The notes: generated from the letters alone by a model not told the origin. A stretch of 64,000 nt of DNA from Actinoplanes derwentensis (GCF_900104725.1 NZ_LT629758.1:9758001-9822000), one strand, 5' to 3'; positions 27,901 through 40,422 are shown, numbered from the stretch's first letter. Numbers and translations are program-made.

Positions 27901-27951
27901 CCCGGGTCCGGAAATACCCGGGGTCCGGAAATGCCCAGGGGTACGGAGATA
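27901..27951. repeat. Three degenerate 16-18 bp tandem units between nusB and bldD
   Basis: CCCGGGTCCGGAAATA, CCCGGGGTCCGGAAATG and CCCAGGGGTACGGAGATA follow each other directly. They lie in the intergenic space between two convergent terminators. No function is evident. Confidence 0.6.
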
Positions 27952-27999
27952 TCCGGGATACCGAACTGTCCGTCACGGGGTTCGGGAGAAGCGAATGCG

Positions 28000-28028
28000 A
28001 AAGCCCGCGCCGGGGGGACGCGGGCTTT
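28000..28028. terminator. Bidirectional terminator between nusB and bldD
   Basis: AAAGCCCGCG (28000-28009) and CGCGGGCTTT (28019-28028) form a perfect 10-bp hairpin whose AAA/TTT flanks give a short U run in either direction. It is 60 nt downstream of the bldD stop on the minus strand. Confidence 0.8.
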
Positions 28029-28088
28029 ACGGGGGGCGCTACAGGGTGTTGCTGATTTTGTTCAGTTGACGCAATCGCTGAAAAGAAT

Positions 28089-28577
28089 TCAGCTGGCGAA
28101 GAACGCGCGGGGGTCGGCCACCAGAACACCCTGCTCGGTCAGGCGCTCGATGAGGCCGGACGGCGAGATGTCGTAGACGATGGCGAGCGCGCGCAGGTCG
28201 TCGGCGCGGATGGACAGAACGCGACCGTTGTAGTCGCCGCGCTGCTGCTGGATGGCCCGGGCGTAACGAGCCACGTAGGCGAGGTCCTCGCCGGTGGTGT
28301 CGTACAGCTTCTCCAGGTCGAGGACGATCTTGTTGGTGGCCTCCAGGCGGATACCGCTGCCGTCGGGCAGCAGCTCCGAGACGGGCACCCGGTAGAAGTC
28401 GGCCAGTTCGGCCAGGCGCGACACGGTGACCGCGCGGTCGCCGCGCTCGTAGGAGCCCACCACGACCGCTTTCCAGCGACCGTTGGACTTCTCTTCGACG
28501 CCCTGCAGGGACAGGCCCTGCTGCTGGCGGATGGAGCGCAGGCGAGCGCCCAGCGACTTCGCGTACTCAGACGGCAT
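28089..28577 (-). CDS. bldD: Developmental master regulator BldD
   Basis: 162 aa. An N-terminal XRE-type helix-turn-helix (ARLRSIRQQQGLSLQGVEEK, YERGDRAVTVSRLAELADFY) is followed by the BldD C-terminal domain. The c-di-GMP-binding signature RGD-X8-RxxD is present and intact as Arg113-Gly-Asp115 and Arg124-x-x-Asp127. In streptomycetes a c-di-GMP tetramer dimerises BldD, which then represses sporulation genes. ATG 28577 is preceded on the minus strand by GGGAG. The gene lies between the aro-nusB block and the pyr operon and is divergent from pyrR. Presence supports a differentiating actinomycete. Confidence 0.96.
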   Translation of the reverse strand: MPSEYAKSLGARLRSIRQQQGLSLQGVEEKSNGRWKAVVVGSYERGDRAVTVSRLAELADFYRVPVSELLPDGSGIRLEATNKIVLDLEKLYDTTGEDLAYVARYARAIQQQRGDYNGRVLSIRADDLRALAIVYDISPSGLIERLTEQGVLVADPRAFFAS

Positions 28578-28630
28578 ATGGACACTCCCGGTACTGTGCT
28601 GGCACCGTAAGGGTTCTTTCCTCACGGTTC

Positions 28631-28645
28631 GCTACGCTGCGTGAC
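28631..28645. promoter_or_regulatory. Candidate BldD box upstream of bldD
   Basis: GCTACGCTGCGTGAC is a pseudo-palindrome with ACGC/GCGT core, 54-68 bp upstream of the bldD start. It matches the shape of the streptomycete BldD box (TnAC-N5-GTnA) except one half-site base. BldD is known to regulate its own gene in Streptomyces, so autoregulation is plausible. Confidence 0.35.
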
Positions 28646-28813
28646 GGTACGGAGTTTGCGACCGCCGGTCAAGTGTTGGTTACCGATGAGTCGCGCCATC
28701 CCGTACGAAAGTCACCGGCTGTATCCCAAGTAGACGGGATATGTCCGGTCTGCTCTAGTCAGGCACGTCACCATGGTCAACGCTGCGTTCACTGGTAACG
28801 TAGCGTCAGCCAT

Positions 28814-28835
28814 CGGGCCTGTTTTCGCAGGCCCG
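28814..28835 (+). promoter_or_regulatory. Stem-loop in the pyr leader
   Basis: CGGGCCTG-TTTTCG-CAGGCCCG, an 8-bp perfect hairpin about 50 nt before pyrR. It lacks a following T run, so it is probably a leader structure rather than a terminator. The rest of the 308-nt bldD-pyrR gap holds the two divergent promoters; no further gene is seen. Confidence 0.55.
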
Positions 28836-28855
28836 ACCGACATCCTTTAACGACC

Positions 28856-28869
28856 CGTCCCGTGAGGCG
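28856..28869 (+). promoter_or_regulatory. PyrR-binding RNA loop overlapping the pyrR ribosome-binding site
   Basis: CGTCCCGTGAGGCG matches 12 of 14 positions of the PyrR anti-antiterminator consensus ARUCCNGNGAGGYU, and flanking CCCG/CGGG can form the lower stem. The GGAAGGAGG ribosome-binding site of pyrR begins at 28871, directly on the 3' side. In mycobacteria PyrR binding at such a site represses translation, and the same is likely here. Confidence 0.7.
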
Positions 28870-28885
28870 GGGAAGGAGGTCCGCC

Positions 28886-29446
28886 GTGGCGCAGCCACGC
28901 GCAGACGCGCCCAGCAAGATCATTCTGGAAGAGTCCGACCTGCATCGGGTCGTCGACCGCATCGCGCACCAGATCCTCGAGAAGACCTCCGGCGCCACCG
29001 GCACCGTGCTGCTCGGCATCCCCACCCGCGGTGTCCCCCTCGCGCACCGGCTCGCCGCCCGGATTCACGCCTTCGAGGGCGTCGAGGTTCCGGTGGGTTC
29101 TCTGGACATCACCCTTTACCGCGACGACCTGCGCCTGAAGGCCACCCGCGCGCTCGGCCGCACCGAGTTGCCGCCGGCCGGCATCGACGGCCTGCGGGTC
29201 GTCCTGGTCGACGACGTGCTGTTCTCCGGACGCTCGGTGCGTGCCGCGCTGGACGCGCTCAAGGACCTCGGCCGGCCCAGTTCGGTGCAGCTCGCCGTGC
29301 TGGTCGATCGCGGTCACCGGCAGCTGCCGATCCGCGCTGACTACGTCGGTAAGAACATCCCCACCGCGCTCAGCGAGAGCGTCAAGGTGGCCCTCACCGA
29401 GACCGACGGGGCCGACGAGGTCCGCCTGATCGGAGGCCTGAGTTGA
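28886..29446 (+). CDS. pyrR: Bifunctional pyr operon regulator / uracil phosphoribosyltransferase PyrR
   Basis: 186 aa. Type I PRTase fold; the PRPP-binding loop is [35 protein letters not shown] and the basic [10 protein letters not shown] region correspond to the pyr-RNA-binding face. It senses UMP/UTP and binds the leader RNA, and can salvage uracil. GTG 28886 follows GGAAGGAGG; in-frame codons upstream (from 28862) would overlap the RNA element and are not chosen. The stop overlaps pyrB. Confidence 0.96.
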   Translation: MAQPRADAPSKIILEESDLHRVVDRIAHQILEKTSGATGTVLLGIPTRGVPLAHRLAARIHAFEGVEVPVGSLDITLYRDDLRLKATRALGRTELPPAGIDGLRVVLVDDVLFSGRSVRAALDALKDLGRPSSVQLAVLVDRGHRQLPIRADYVGKNIPTALSESVKVALTETDGADEVRLIGGLS

Positions 29447-30363
29447 TCAAGCACCTGCGCTCGGCCGCCGACCTGGACGCGGCCACCGCCACCCTGATCC
29501 TGGACACCGCGGGCGAGATGGCGGCACTGTCCGGGCGAGAGGTCAAGAAGCTGCCCGCGCTGCGCGGCCGGACCGTGGTCAACCTCTTCTACGAGGACTC
29601 GACCCGCACCCGGATCTCGTTCGAGGCGGCCGCCAAGCGACTCTCCGCCGACGTGATCAATTTCTCCGCCAAAGGCTCCAGCGTCTCCAAGGGCGAGAGC
29701 CTCAAGGACACCGCGCTGACCCTGCAGGCGATGGGCGCCGACGCGGTGGTGATCCGGCACTCGGCCAGCGGTGCCCCGCACCGGTTGTCCAACTGGGTGG
29801 AGGGCTCGGTCGTCAACGCCGGCGACGGCACCCATGAGCACCCGACGCAGGCCCTGCTCGACGCGTACACCATGCGCTCTCGTCTGGGTCGTCTCGACGG
29901 TCTCAAGGTCGCCATCGTCGGTGACGTGCTGCACAGCCGGGTCGCCCGGTCGAACGTCCTGCTGCTCACCACACTCGGCGCGCAGGTCACCGTGGTCGGC
30001 CCGCCCACCCTGATCCCGCTCGACGTCGCCGCCGCGCTCGGCGAGAAGACCCAGGTGTCGTACGACCTGGACGCGGTGCTGCCGGACAGCGACGTGGTGA
30101 TGATGCTGCGGGTGCAGACCGAGCGCATGCAGGACTCCTACTTCCCCTCGGCGCGGGAGTACAGCCGCCGCTACGGGCTCGATGTGCCTCGTCTCCACAA
30201 GATGCCGGAGCACGCGATCGTCATGCACCCCGGTCCGATGAACCGTGGGATGGAGATCGCGCCCGAGGTGGCCGACTCCGCCCGCTCCACCATCGTCGAA
30301 CAGGTCGCCAACGGTGTCAGTGTCCGGATGGCCGTCCTCTACCTGCTTTTGGGAGGCAAGTGA
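29443..30363 (+). CDS. pyrB: Aspartate carbamoyltransferase catalytic subunit
   Basis: 306 aa. Condenses carbamoyl phosphate and aspartate to carbamoyl aspartate. The carbamoyl-phosphate site is STRTRISFE, with Lys in [13 protein letters not shown], the [11 protein letters not shown] segment, and [11 protein letters not shown] near the end. No PyrI regulatory subunit is encoded nearby, as usual for actinobacteria. The TTG start overlaps the pyrR stop (TTGA), and the stop overlaps pyrC. Confidence 0.97.
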   Translation: MIKHLRSAADLDAATATLILDTAGEMAALSGREVKKLPALRGRTVVNLFYEDSTRTRISFEAAAKRLSADVINFSAKGSSVSKGESLKDTALTLQAMGADAVVIRHSASGAPHRLSNWVEGSVVNAGDGTHEHPTQALLDAYTMRSRLGRLDGLKVAIVGDVLHSRVARSNVLLLTTLGAQVTVVGPPTLIPLDVAAALGEKTQVSYDLDAVLPDSDVVMMLRVQTERMQDSYFPSAREYSRRYGLDVPRLHKMPEHAIVMHPGPMNRGMEIAPEVADSARSTIVEQVANGVSVRMAVLYLLLGGK

Positions 30364-31628
30364 TGGCGTACCTGCTCAAGGGCGTCTCGATCCTCGGCGC
30401 CGCGCCGACCGATCTCCACATCGTCGACGGCGTCGTTTCCGACACACCGGAAGAGGGCGCTGAAGTCATCGACGCGACGGGACTCGTCGCGCTGCCCGGC
30501 CTGGTCGACGTGCACACCCACCTGCGCGAACCCGGCCGCGAGGACGCCGAGACCGTCGAGACCGGATCGAGGGCCGCGGCCCTGGGCGGTTACACCGCGG
30601 TCTGCGCGATGGCGAACACCTCGCCGGTCGCCGACACCGCCGGTGTGGTCGAGCAGGTCTGGCGCCTGGGCCGGGAGGCCGGCCTGGTCGACGTGCAGCC
30701 GATCGGCGCCGTCACCGTCGGGCTGGCCGGCAAGCAGATGGCCGAGCTTGGCGCGATGGCCACCTCCGCGGCGAACGTGCGGATCTTCTCCGACGACGGC
30801 TTCTGCGTCGCCGACCCCAAGCTGATGCGCCGCGCCCTGGAGTACGTGAAGGCGTTCGACGGCGTCATCGCCCAGCACGCCGAGGAGCCCCGCCTCACCG
30901 AGGGCGCGCAGATGCACGAGGGCGAGGTCAGCACCCGGCTCGGCCTGACCGGCTGGCCCGCGGTCGCCGAGGAGGCGATCATCGCCCGCGACGTGCTGCT
31001 GGCCGAGCACGTCGGCAGCCGCCTGCACGTCTGCCACGTCTCCACCGCCGGTTCGGTCGAGGTGCTGCGCCAGGCCAAGGCCCGCGGCGTCCGCGTGACG
31101 GCCGAGGTCACCCCGCACCACCTGCTGCTCACCGACGAGCGCGCGGAGGGCTACGACCCGGTCTTCAAGGTCAACCCACCGTTGCGTACGCGTGACGACG
31201 TCGAAGCCCTCCGCCAGGCCCTGCGCGACGGGGTGATCGACGTGGTGGCCACCGATCACGCCCCGCACGCGGTGCAGGACAAGGAATGCGAGTGGTCGTA
31301 CGCCCGCCCTGGCATGCTCGGTCTGGAGACCGCGCTGTCGATCGTGCTGAGCGTCTACGGCCCGCAGTGGGACCTGATCGCCGACCGGATGTCGACCGCT
31401 CCGGCCCGCATCGCCGGGCTGACCGGGCACGGCGGTGACCTGACCAAGGCCGGCACCCCGGCCAACCTGACGCTGGTGGACCCGTCGGTGCAGCGGGTCG
31501 TCGACCCGGCCGAACTGGCGAGCCGCAGCCGCAACACGCCGTACGCCGGCATGACCCTGCCCGGTCGCATCGTCGCGACCTTCCTGCGGGGCGAGGCCAC
31601 GGTTCTGGACGGAAAGGCAGTCAAGTGA
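30363..31628 (+). CDS. pyrC: Dihydroorotase
   Basis: 421 aa, class I amidohydrolase that cyclises carbamoyl aspartate. Zinc ligands: HxH in LVDVHTHLREPGRED, His in HVCHVSTAGSVE, and Asp in VATDHAPHAVQDKE. The bridging lysine normally found near the middle is not conserved as such: the IFSDDGFCVADP region suggests the Asp-containing actinobacterial variant. ATG 30363 follows GGGAGG; the stop overlaps the carA start. Between pyrC and carA there is no counterpart of the small membrane protein found there in M. tuberculosis (Rv1382). Confidence 0.95.
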   Translation: MAYLLKGVSILGAAPTDLHIVDGVVSDTPEEGAEVIDATGLVALPGLVDVHTHLREPGREDAETVETGSRAAALGGYTAVCAMANTSPVADTAGVVEQVWRLGREAGLVDVQPIGAVTVGLAGKQMAELGAMATSAANVRIFSDDGFCVADPKLMRRALEYVKAFDGVIAQHAEEPRLTEGAQMHEGEVSTRLGLTGWPAVAEEAIIARDVLLAEHVGSRLHVCHVSTAGSVEVLRQAKARGVRVTAEVTPHHLLLTDERAEGYDPVFKVNPPLRTRDDVEALRQALRDGVIDVVATDHAPHAVQDKECEWSYARPGMLGLETALSIVLSVYGPQWDLIADRMSTAPARIAGLTGHGGDLTKAGTPANLTLVDPSVQRVVDPAELASRSRNTPYAGMTLPGRIVATFLRGEATVLDGKAVK

Positions 31629-32731
31629 CCAAAGCGATCCTCGTTCTTGAAGACGGTCGCACGTTCCACGGCACGTCGTACGGCGCGGTCGGGGAGACGT
31701 TCGGCGAAGCGGTGTTCACCACCGGCATGACCGGGTACCAGGAGACGCTGACCGACCCGTCGTTCCACAAGCAGGTCGTGGTGCAGACCGCGCCGCAGAT
31801 CGGCAACACCGGCGTGAACGCCGAGGACGACGAGTCGGACCGCATCCACGTCGCCGGTTACGTGGTCCGCGACCCGGCCCGCCGCCCGTCCAACTGGCGC
31901 TCCACCGGCGACCTGGGCGAGCGCCTGGCCGCCGAGGGCATCGTCGGGATCAGCGGCATCGACACCCGCGCCCTCACCCGCCACCTGCGCGAGCGGGGCG
32001 CCATGCGGGTCGGCATCTCGTCGCTCGACCTCGACGTCGAGGGCCTCCGGCAGCGGGTGCTGTCTCAGCCGGAGATGCTCGGCGCCGACCTGTCCGCGCA
32101 GGTCACCACCTCCTCGCCCTACAAAGTCGAGGCCGAGGGCGAGCACCGCTACACGGTCGCCGCCCTGGACCTGGGCATCAAGCGCAACGTCTCGCGCCGC
32201 CTGGCCGCCCGGGGTGTCACCACGCACATCTTCCCGGCGTCGTCCTCGATCGAGGACCTGCTCGCGGTCAGCCCCGACGCGGTGTTCTTCTCGCCCGGCC
32301 CCGGCGACCCGGCCACCGCCGACGGCCCGGTCGCCCTGGCCCAGGAGGTGATGCGCCGCCGGGTGCCGCTGTTCGGCATCTGCTTCGGCAGCCAGATCCT
32401 CGGCCGCGCGCTCGGCTTCGGCACCTACAAGCTGGGTTACGGCCACCGCGGCATCAACCAGCCGGTGCTCGACAAGACCACCGGCAAGGTCGAGGTGACC
32501 AGCCACAACCACGGTTTCGCCGTGGACGCACCCGTAGGGCAGCGCATCGACACCGAGTTCGGCGGCGTCGAGGTCTCGCACGTCTGCCTCAACGACAACG
32601 TGGTCGAGGGCCTGCGGGGCCTGGAGGTCCCGGCTTTCACCGTCCAGTACCACCCCGAGGCCGCCGCCGGCCCGCACGACGCCGACTACCTGTTCGACAG
32701 GTTCGTCGAGCTCGTGGAAAAGAAGGGCTGA
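31625..32731 (+). CDS. carA: Carbamoyl-phosphate synthase small (glutaminase) subunit
   Basis: 368 aa. Hydrolyses glutamine and passes ammonia to CarB. The N-terminal CPSase small-chain domain ([24 protein letters not shown]) is followed by a class I glutamine amidotransferase domain with nucleophile Cys in [15 protein letters not shown] and the His/Glu pair in [18 protein letters not shown] 31625 overlaps pyrC by 4 nt. Confidence 0.98.
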   Translation: MTKAILVLEDGRTFHGTSYGAVGETFGEAVFTTGMTGYQETLTDPSFHKQVVVQTAPQIGNTGVNAEDDESDRIHVAGYVVRDPARRPSNWRSTGDLGERLAAEGIVGISGIDTRALTRHLRERGAMRVGISSLDLDVEGLRQRVLSQPEMLGADLSAQVTTSSPYKVEAEGEHRYTVAALDLGIKRNVSRRLAARGVTTHIFPASSSIEDLLAVSPDAVFFSPGPGDPATADGPVALAQEVMRRRVPLFGICFGSQILGRALGFGTYKLGYGHRGINQPVLDKTTGKVEVTSHNHGFAVDAPVGQRIDTEFGGVEVSHVCLNDNVVEGLRGLEVPAFTVQYHPEAAAGPHDADYLFDRFVELVEKKG

Positions 32732-32736
32732 CCCAC

Positions 32737-36047
<3,311 letters not shown>

Positions 36048-36051
<4 letters not shown>

Positions 36052-36140
36052 CCGCCTGCACCGAGCGGCACCATGCCGAGCCGTCGGACGACCTCGCGGG
36101 CGAGGGCCAGAAGGGCAATCCGAAGGTGGGTCCAGCGTGA
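36048..36140 (+). CDS. Putative 30-aa ORF coupled to carB and pyrD
   Basis: ATG 36048 overlaps the carB stop (ATGA) and the ORF stop overlaps the pyrD start (GTGA), so this ORF exactly bridges the two genes. The product starts [20 protein letters not shown] and ends with GPA; it is hydrophilic and resembles nothing I know. It could be a real small protein, or simply the coupling device that carries ribosomes from carB to pyrD. Confidence 0.45.
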
Positions 36141-37165
36141 GTCTGTTCACGAACGTCGCCCGGCCGGCACTGTTCCGGCTGGGCGGCGGGGACGCCGAGC
36201 ACGCCCACGAGTGGACGCTGAACCGGCTCGCCCAGCTGCCCGCCCCGGCGCTTGCGGCGATGCGCCGGTGGTACTCGTTCGCCAACCCGGTCGAGGTCTT
36301 CGGCGTCCGGTTCCCGAACCGGGTCGGCCTGGCCGCCGGCGTCGACAAGAACGGGGTGGCGCTGCCCGCGTGGCCGGCGCTCGGCTTCGGTTTCGTCGAG
36401 GTCGGCACGGTCACCGCGAAGCCGCAGCCGGGCAACGACAAGCCGCGCCTGTTCCGGGCCAAGTCCAGCGAGGGCATCGTCAACCGGATGGGCTTCAACA
36501 ACGCCGGCGCGGCGGCTCTGGCCGACCGGCTGGCCGCGCTGGGCCCGCTCGACGTGCCGCTCGGTGTCTCGCTCGGCAAGTCCAAGGTCACTCCGCTGGA
36601 GGACGCGGTCGAGGACTACCTGACGTCCTACCGGCTGCTGCACCCGTACGCGGACTACATCGCGGTCAACGTCTCCTCGCCGAACACGCCCGGCCTGCGC
36701 ACCCTGCAGGACAAGGACGCGATCGGGGCACTGCTGAAAGCCCTCGACGGCCCGGTCCCGGTGCTCGTCAAGATCGCCCCGGACCTGACCGAGCCGGCCA
36801 TCGCCGAACTCATCGAGGTCTGCCTGGCGCACGGCGCGGCCGGGATCATCGCCACCAACACCACGCTGTCCCGGAACGGGCTGGCGCCGGAGGACCAGCA
36901 CCTGGCGAGCGAGGCGGGTGGCCTCTCCGGCGCGCCGTTGACCGCTCGCGCCCGGGAGGTGGTCCGGTTCGTGCACACCGAGAGCGGCGGACGGCTGCCG
37001 ATCATCGGGGTGGGCGGGATCATGTCGGCCGACGACGCGTCCCGCATGCTCGACGCCGGTGCCGCGCTGGTGCAGCTCTACTCCGGTTTCATCTACAAGG
37101 GCCCGGACCTGGTCCTGGAGGTCGCCCGGGGCGCCCGCCCATCACGGGCTGCTGTTACGCGATGA
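36137..37165 (+). CDS. pyrD: Dihydroorotate dehydrogenase (quinone), class 2
   Basis: 342 aa. FMN enzyme oxidising dihydroorotate with membrane quinone as acceptor. The class 2 N-terminal helical extension ([25 protein letters not shown]) mediates membrane association. [21 protein letters not shown] and [14 protein letters not shown] (catalytic Ser) are conserved, and [13 protein letters not shown] binds FMN phosphate. GTG 36137; the stop overlaps bioA (ATGA). Confidence 0.97.
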   Translation: MSLFTNVARPALFRLGGGDAEHAHEWTLNRLAQLPAPALAAMRRWYSFANPVEVFGVRFPNRVGLAAGVDKNGVALPAWPALGFGFVEVGTVTAKPQPGNDKPRLFRAKSSEGIVNRMGFNNAGAAALADRLAALGPLDVPLGVSLGKSKVTPLEDAVEDYLTSYRLLHPYADYIAVNVSSPNTPGLRTLQDKDAIGALLKALDGPVPVLVKIAPDLTEPAIAELIEVCLAHGAAGIIATNTTLSRNGLAPEDQHLASEAGGLSGAPLTARAREVVRFVHTESGGRLPIIGVGGIMSADDASRMLDAGAALVQLYSGFIYKGPDLVLEVARGARPSRAAVTR

Positions 37166-38436
37166 GCCCGGCCGGGCGCGATCTGATCGCACTCGACCGG
37201 GCGCACGTCTGGCATCCCTACGGGCCGATGCCGGGGCGCAGCGACCCCTACCTGGTGGAGAGCGCCCAGGGTGTCCGGCTGCGCCTGGCCGGCGGGCGTG
37301 AGGTGATCGACGGGATGTCGTCGTGGTGGGCCGCGATCCACGGGTACCGGAACCCGGCCCTGGACGCGGCACTCACCGAGCAGGCGGGCCGGATGAGCCA
37401 CGTGATGTTCGGCGGCCTGACCCACGAGCCGGCGATCAACCTGGCCACCGAACTCGTCGAGATCACCCCGGCGGGGCTGGAGCACGTCTTCCTCTGCGAC
37501 TCCGGCTCGGTCGGGGTCGAAGTGGCGATCAAGATGGCGTTGCAGGCCCAGCTCGCGCTCGGGCGGCCGGGCCGGCGACGGCTGGCTACCTGGCGCGGTG
37601 GCTATCACGGCGACACCTTCCACCCGATGAGCGTCTGCGACCCGGTCGGAGGCATGCACTCGCTGTGGACCGGGGTGCTGCCGGCGCAGGTCTTCGCCGG
37701 GCCGCCGCCCAGGGAGTTCGACGAGGTCTACGCCGCCGAACTCACCACGATGATCGAGCGACACGCGGACGAGATCGCCGCGGTGATCGTCGAACCGGTC
37801 GTGCAGGGCGCCGGGGGGATGCGGTTCCACCATCCGGAGTACCTGCGGGTGGTCCGGGAGGCCACCGCGGCCCACGGGATCTTTCTGATCTTCGACGAGA
37901 TCGCCACCGGCTTCGGCCGGACCGGGCGGTTCTTCGGGGCCGACCACGCCGGGGTGACTCCGGACATCATGTGCCTGGGCAAGGCGCTGACCGGCGGGTA
38001 CCTGACCCTGGCCGCGACCCTGTGCACCCCTGAGGTGGCCGAGGCGGTCTCGGCGGGGGAGGGCGGTGGCCTCGCGCACGGCCCGACCTTCATGGGCAAC
38101 CCGCTCGCCTGTGCCGTCGCAGGAGCCTCTCTGCGGCTGTTGCGCGGGGGCGGGTGGCAGGAACCCGTACGAATGATCGAAAAAGGCCTCAGAGACGGTC
38201 TGGAGCCGCTTCGCGGTATGTCCGGGGTCGCCGACGTGCGGGTCCTGGGCGCGATCGGCGTCGTGCAGATGGACCACGACGTGGATGTGCCCCGGGCGAC
38301 CGCCGCGGCGGTCGGGGCGGGCGTGTGGCTGCGGCCGTTCCGGGACCTGATCTACACCATGCCGCCGTTCGTGACGGACGAGGCGGACGTGGCCCGGATC
38401 GCGGCCGGTATCGCCGCCGCGGTCGCGGCCACCTGA
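37162..38436 (+). CDS. bioA: Adenosylmethionine--8-amino-7-oxononanoate aminotransferase
   Basis: 424 aa class III PLP aminotransferase that makes DAPA in biotin synthesis using SAM as amino donor. HVWHPYGPM is the BioA N-terminal signature; [16 protein letters not shown], the Asp in [13 protein letters not shown] and PLP lysine in [16 protein letters not shown] are present; [14 protein letters not shown] completes the site. It is fused by overlap into the pyr operon between pyrD and pyrF, with no other bio gene visible. BioA is told from other class III transaminases by WHPY and [10 protein letters not shown]. Confidence 0.93.
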   Translation: MSPAGRDLIALDRAHVWHPYGPMPGRSDPYLVESAQGVRLRLAGGREVIDGMSSWWAAIHGYRNPALDAALTEQAGRMSHVMFGGLTHEPAINLATELVEITPAGLEHVFLCDSGSVGVEVAIKMALQAQLALGRPGRRRLATWRGGYHGDTFHPMSVCDPVGGMHSLWTGVLPAQVFAGPPPREFDEVYAAELTTMIERHADEIAAVIVEPVVQGAGGMRFHHPEYLRVVREATAAHGIFLIFDEIATGFGRTGRFFGADHAGVTPDIMCLGKALTGGYLTLAATLCTPEVAEAVSAGEGGGLAHGPTFMGNPLACAVAGASLRLLRGGGWQEPVRMIEKGLRDGLEPLRGMSGVADVRVLGAIGVVQMDHDVDVPRATAAAVGAGVWLRPFRDLIYTMPPFVTDEADVARIAAGIAAAVAAT

Positions 38437-38469
38437 CGACTGTTGCCGACTCGAAAGTGGGAAATGTTG

Positions 38470-39300
38470 ATGGAAACCTTCGGTGAACGACTCCACGCGG
38501 CGGTAGCGGAGCGTGGTCCTCTCTGTGTCGGCATCGATCCGCACGCCGCGCTGCTGGCCCGCTGGGGCCTCCCGGACGATGTCTCCGGCCTGGAACGCTT
38601 CGCCCGTACGGTCGTTGAAGCGCTGGCCGATCGGGTGGCAATTCTGAAGCCACAGTCGGCGTTTTTTGAGAGATTTGGGTCACGTGGAGTCGCGGTTCTA
38701 GAGTCAACTATCCGACAGTCCAAAGAGGCCGGAGCTCTTGTCCTGCTCGACGTGAAGCGGGGCGACATCGGCTCGACGATGGCCGCGTACGCCGACGCCT
38801 ATCTGAATCCGGCCAGCACTCTCTGTAGTGACGCCATTACGGTGAGTCCCTACCTCGGAGTCGGTTCGCTGCGTCCCGCGTTCGATTCCGCGGCCGCTCA
38901 CGGGGGCGGTGTCTTCGTCCTGGCGCTCACCTCGAACCCGGAAGGGCCGGCCGTCCAGCATGCCGTCGGGCGTGATGGAAAAACCGTCGCGCAAACCGTC
39001 ATCGATGAGATTTCCCAGGTCAACGCGGGTGTGAAGCCGCTCGGAAGTTTCGGCCTCGTGGTCGGCGCGACGATCGGCGAGACCGGCCACGACCTCTCGG
39101 CGGTCAACGGTCCGCTGCTCGCGCCGGGCCTCGGAGCACAGGGTGGAACCCCTGATGACCTGCGCGCCGTCTTCGGTGAGAGCCTTCACAACGTGTTGCC
39201 GTCGTACTCACGCGAAGTTCTCTCCGCGGGGCCGGAGATCGCCGCTCTGCGGGCCGCGACGGAGCGCGTTCTGGACGGCTGCCGGACCGCGCTCGGGTGA
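38470..39300 (+). CDS. pyrF: Orotidine 5'-phosphate decarboxylase, type 2
   Basis: 276 aa. Last step to UMP. Catalytic network Lys-Asp in VLLDVKRGDIGSTMAAYADAYL, with CVGIDPHAALL at the N-terminus, matching the longer type 2 family (about 270-280 aa) of actinobacteria. ATG 38470 lies 8 nt after GGGA (38458-38461); ATG 38464 and TTG 38467 in the same frame are too close to it. It ends the pyr operon and is followed by a hairpin with a T run. Confidence 0.95.
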   Translation: METFGERLHAAVAERGPLCVGIDPHAALLARWGLPDDVSGLERFARTVVEALADRVAILKPQSAFFERFGSRGVAVLESTIRQSKEAGALVLLDVKRGDIGSTMAAYADAYLNPASTLCSDAITVSPYLGVGSLRPAFDSAAAHGGGVFVLALTSNPEGPAVQHAVGRDGKTVAQTVIDEISQVNAGVKPLGSFGLVVGATIGETGHDLSAVNGPLLAPGLGAQGGTPDDLRAVFGESLHNVLPSYSREVLSAGPEIAALRAATERVLDGCRTALG

Positions 39301-39359
39301 AACGGCCTGCTTAGCAGGGTTCCGATCAGGCGGTTCGGGGGTACCCCCACGTTGCCGAA

Positions 39360-39375
39360 AGCGGTTTTGACCGCT
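39360..39375 (+). terminator. Weak intrinsic terminator after pyrF
   Basis: AGCGGT-TTTG-ACCGCT followed by AGTTTT, 60 nt after the pyrF stop. The right arm overlaps the -35 of the downstream promoter. A further hairpin (AGGGAACCA/TGGTTCCCT) lies at 39391-39418. Confidence 0.55.
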
Positions 39376-39395
39376 AGTTTTCCCGGCGCTAGGGA
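39367..39395 (+). promoter_or_regulatory. Promoter of mihF
   Basis: TTGACC (39367-39372), 17 bp, then TAGGGA (39390-39395). This is one of the few sites in the window with both a good -35 and -10 at standard spacing. The mihF start is 90 nt downstream with a GAGGAGAA ribosome-binding site. Confidence 0.55.
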
Positions 39396-39484
39396 ACCAC
39401 ATGCCCCTTTGGTTCCCTGGCACACCACGTTTCACAGAAGCGCCGGTATTGAACTACCGCCGCTCAGGGACCTGAGGAGAACTG

Positions 39485-39802
39485 GTGCCGCTCCCGTCAT
39501 TGAGCCCCGAACAGCGTCAGGCTGCGCTGGAGAAGGCCGCGGAAGTTCGCAAGGCTCGGGCTGAGCTGAAGGAACAGCTCAAGTCCGGCAAGACCACCCT
39601 CGCCGCCGTGCTCGAGCGCGCGGAAGGCGACGAGGTCGTCGGCAAGCTGAAGGTTTCGGCAGTGCTTCAGGCACTGCCGGGCATCGGCAAGATCCGCGCG
39701 ACGCAGATCATGGAGAAGCTGAAGATCGCCGAGAGCCGCCGGCTCCGGGGTCTCGGCGACCAGCAGCGCAAGGCCCTCCTGGGGGAGTTCGCTGCGAACT
39801 GA
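39485..39802 (+). CDS. mihF: Integration host factor, actinobacterial type (mIHF)
   Basis: 105 aa nucleoid-associated protein. It is not related to HU/IHF but carries a helix-two-turn-helix of the S13-like H2TH type (KVSAVLQALPGIGKIRATQIMEKLKI) that binds duplex DNA. The N-terminal long helix (SPEQRQAALEKAAEVRKARAEL) is typical. GTG 39485 follows GAGGAGAA. The order mihF-gmk-rpoZ-coaBC-metK is conserved in actinobacteria. Confidence 0.96.
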   Translation: MPLPSLSPEQRQAALEKAAEVRKARAELKEQLKSGKTTLAAVLERAEGDEVVGKLKVSAVLQALPGIGKIRATQIMEKLKIAESRRLRGLGDQQRKALLGEFAAN

Positions 39803-39828
39803 CTCATCGGCTCGTGTAGGAATGAGCC

Positions 39829-40422
39829 GTGAGCATGGATGACGACGCGCGCCCGGCAGCTCGACTCACTGTTCTTTCCGGCCCTTCCGGGGTCGGAAAG
39901 GACAGTGTGATCGAGGTGATCCGGGCGCGCTCGCCGTGGATCAAACTCTCGGTGTCGGTGACAACACGCAAGAAACGCGACTACGAGACCGACGGCGAGC
40001 ACTATCACTTCGTAAGCAGGTCCGAGTTCCAGCGCCTGGTCGATGGTGATCAGCTCCTGGAGTGGGCGGAATTCGCGGGGAACCTCTACGGCACACCCCG
40101 CGCGCAGGTCGAGGGCTGGCTCCGTGAGGGCCGGCCCGTTTTGTTGAAGATCGACCTACAGGGCGCCCGGCAGGTCCGTGCCGCCATGCCGGAGGCCCAA
40201 CTGGTCTTCCTGGCCCCACCCAGCGTCGACGAGCTGCAGCGCCGGCTGATCGGCCGGGGCACCGACGACGAAGAAACGATCAAGCGCCGGCTCGCTCACG
40301 CCGACGAGGAACTGGCGGCCGAGGCGGAGTTCGACGCCACCGTCGTGAACGACTTCGTCGAGCGTGCTGCCGATGAGCTGGTAGGATTGCTCGGTTCGTT
40401 ACACCTCGCACACGAGCATTAA
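39829..40422 (+). CDS. gmk: Guanylate kinase
   Basis: 197 aa. Phosphorylates GMP to GDP. The P-loop reads [14 protein letters not shown]: the residue after the Walker lysine is Asp followed by Ser, unlike the usual Ser/Thr-Thr; related kinase PhnN has a similar GKD motif. GMP-binding [23 protein letters not shown] and [14 protein letters not shown] are intact, so guanylate kinase remains the best call. GTG 39829 or ATG 39835 may be the start; TAGGAAT lies just upstream and no ribosome-binding site is visible. Confidence 0.93.
   Translation: MSMDDDARPAARLTVLSGPSGVGKDSVIEVIRARSPWIKLSVSVTTRKKRDYETDGEHYHFVSRSEFQRLVDGDQLLEWAEFAGNLYGTPRAQVEGWLREGRPVLLKIDLQGARQVRAAMPEAQLVFLAPPSVDELQRRLIGRGTDDEETIKRRLAHADEELAAEAEFDATVVNDFVERAADELVGLLGSLHLAHEH

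Noticed and set aside
39391..39418. Terminator AGGGAACCA/TGGTTCCCT before mihF
   Set aside because: It overlaps the -10 and start region of the mihF promoter and has no T run, so it is not listed as a terminator in its own right.
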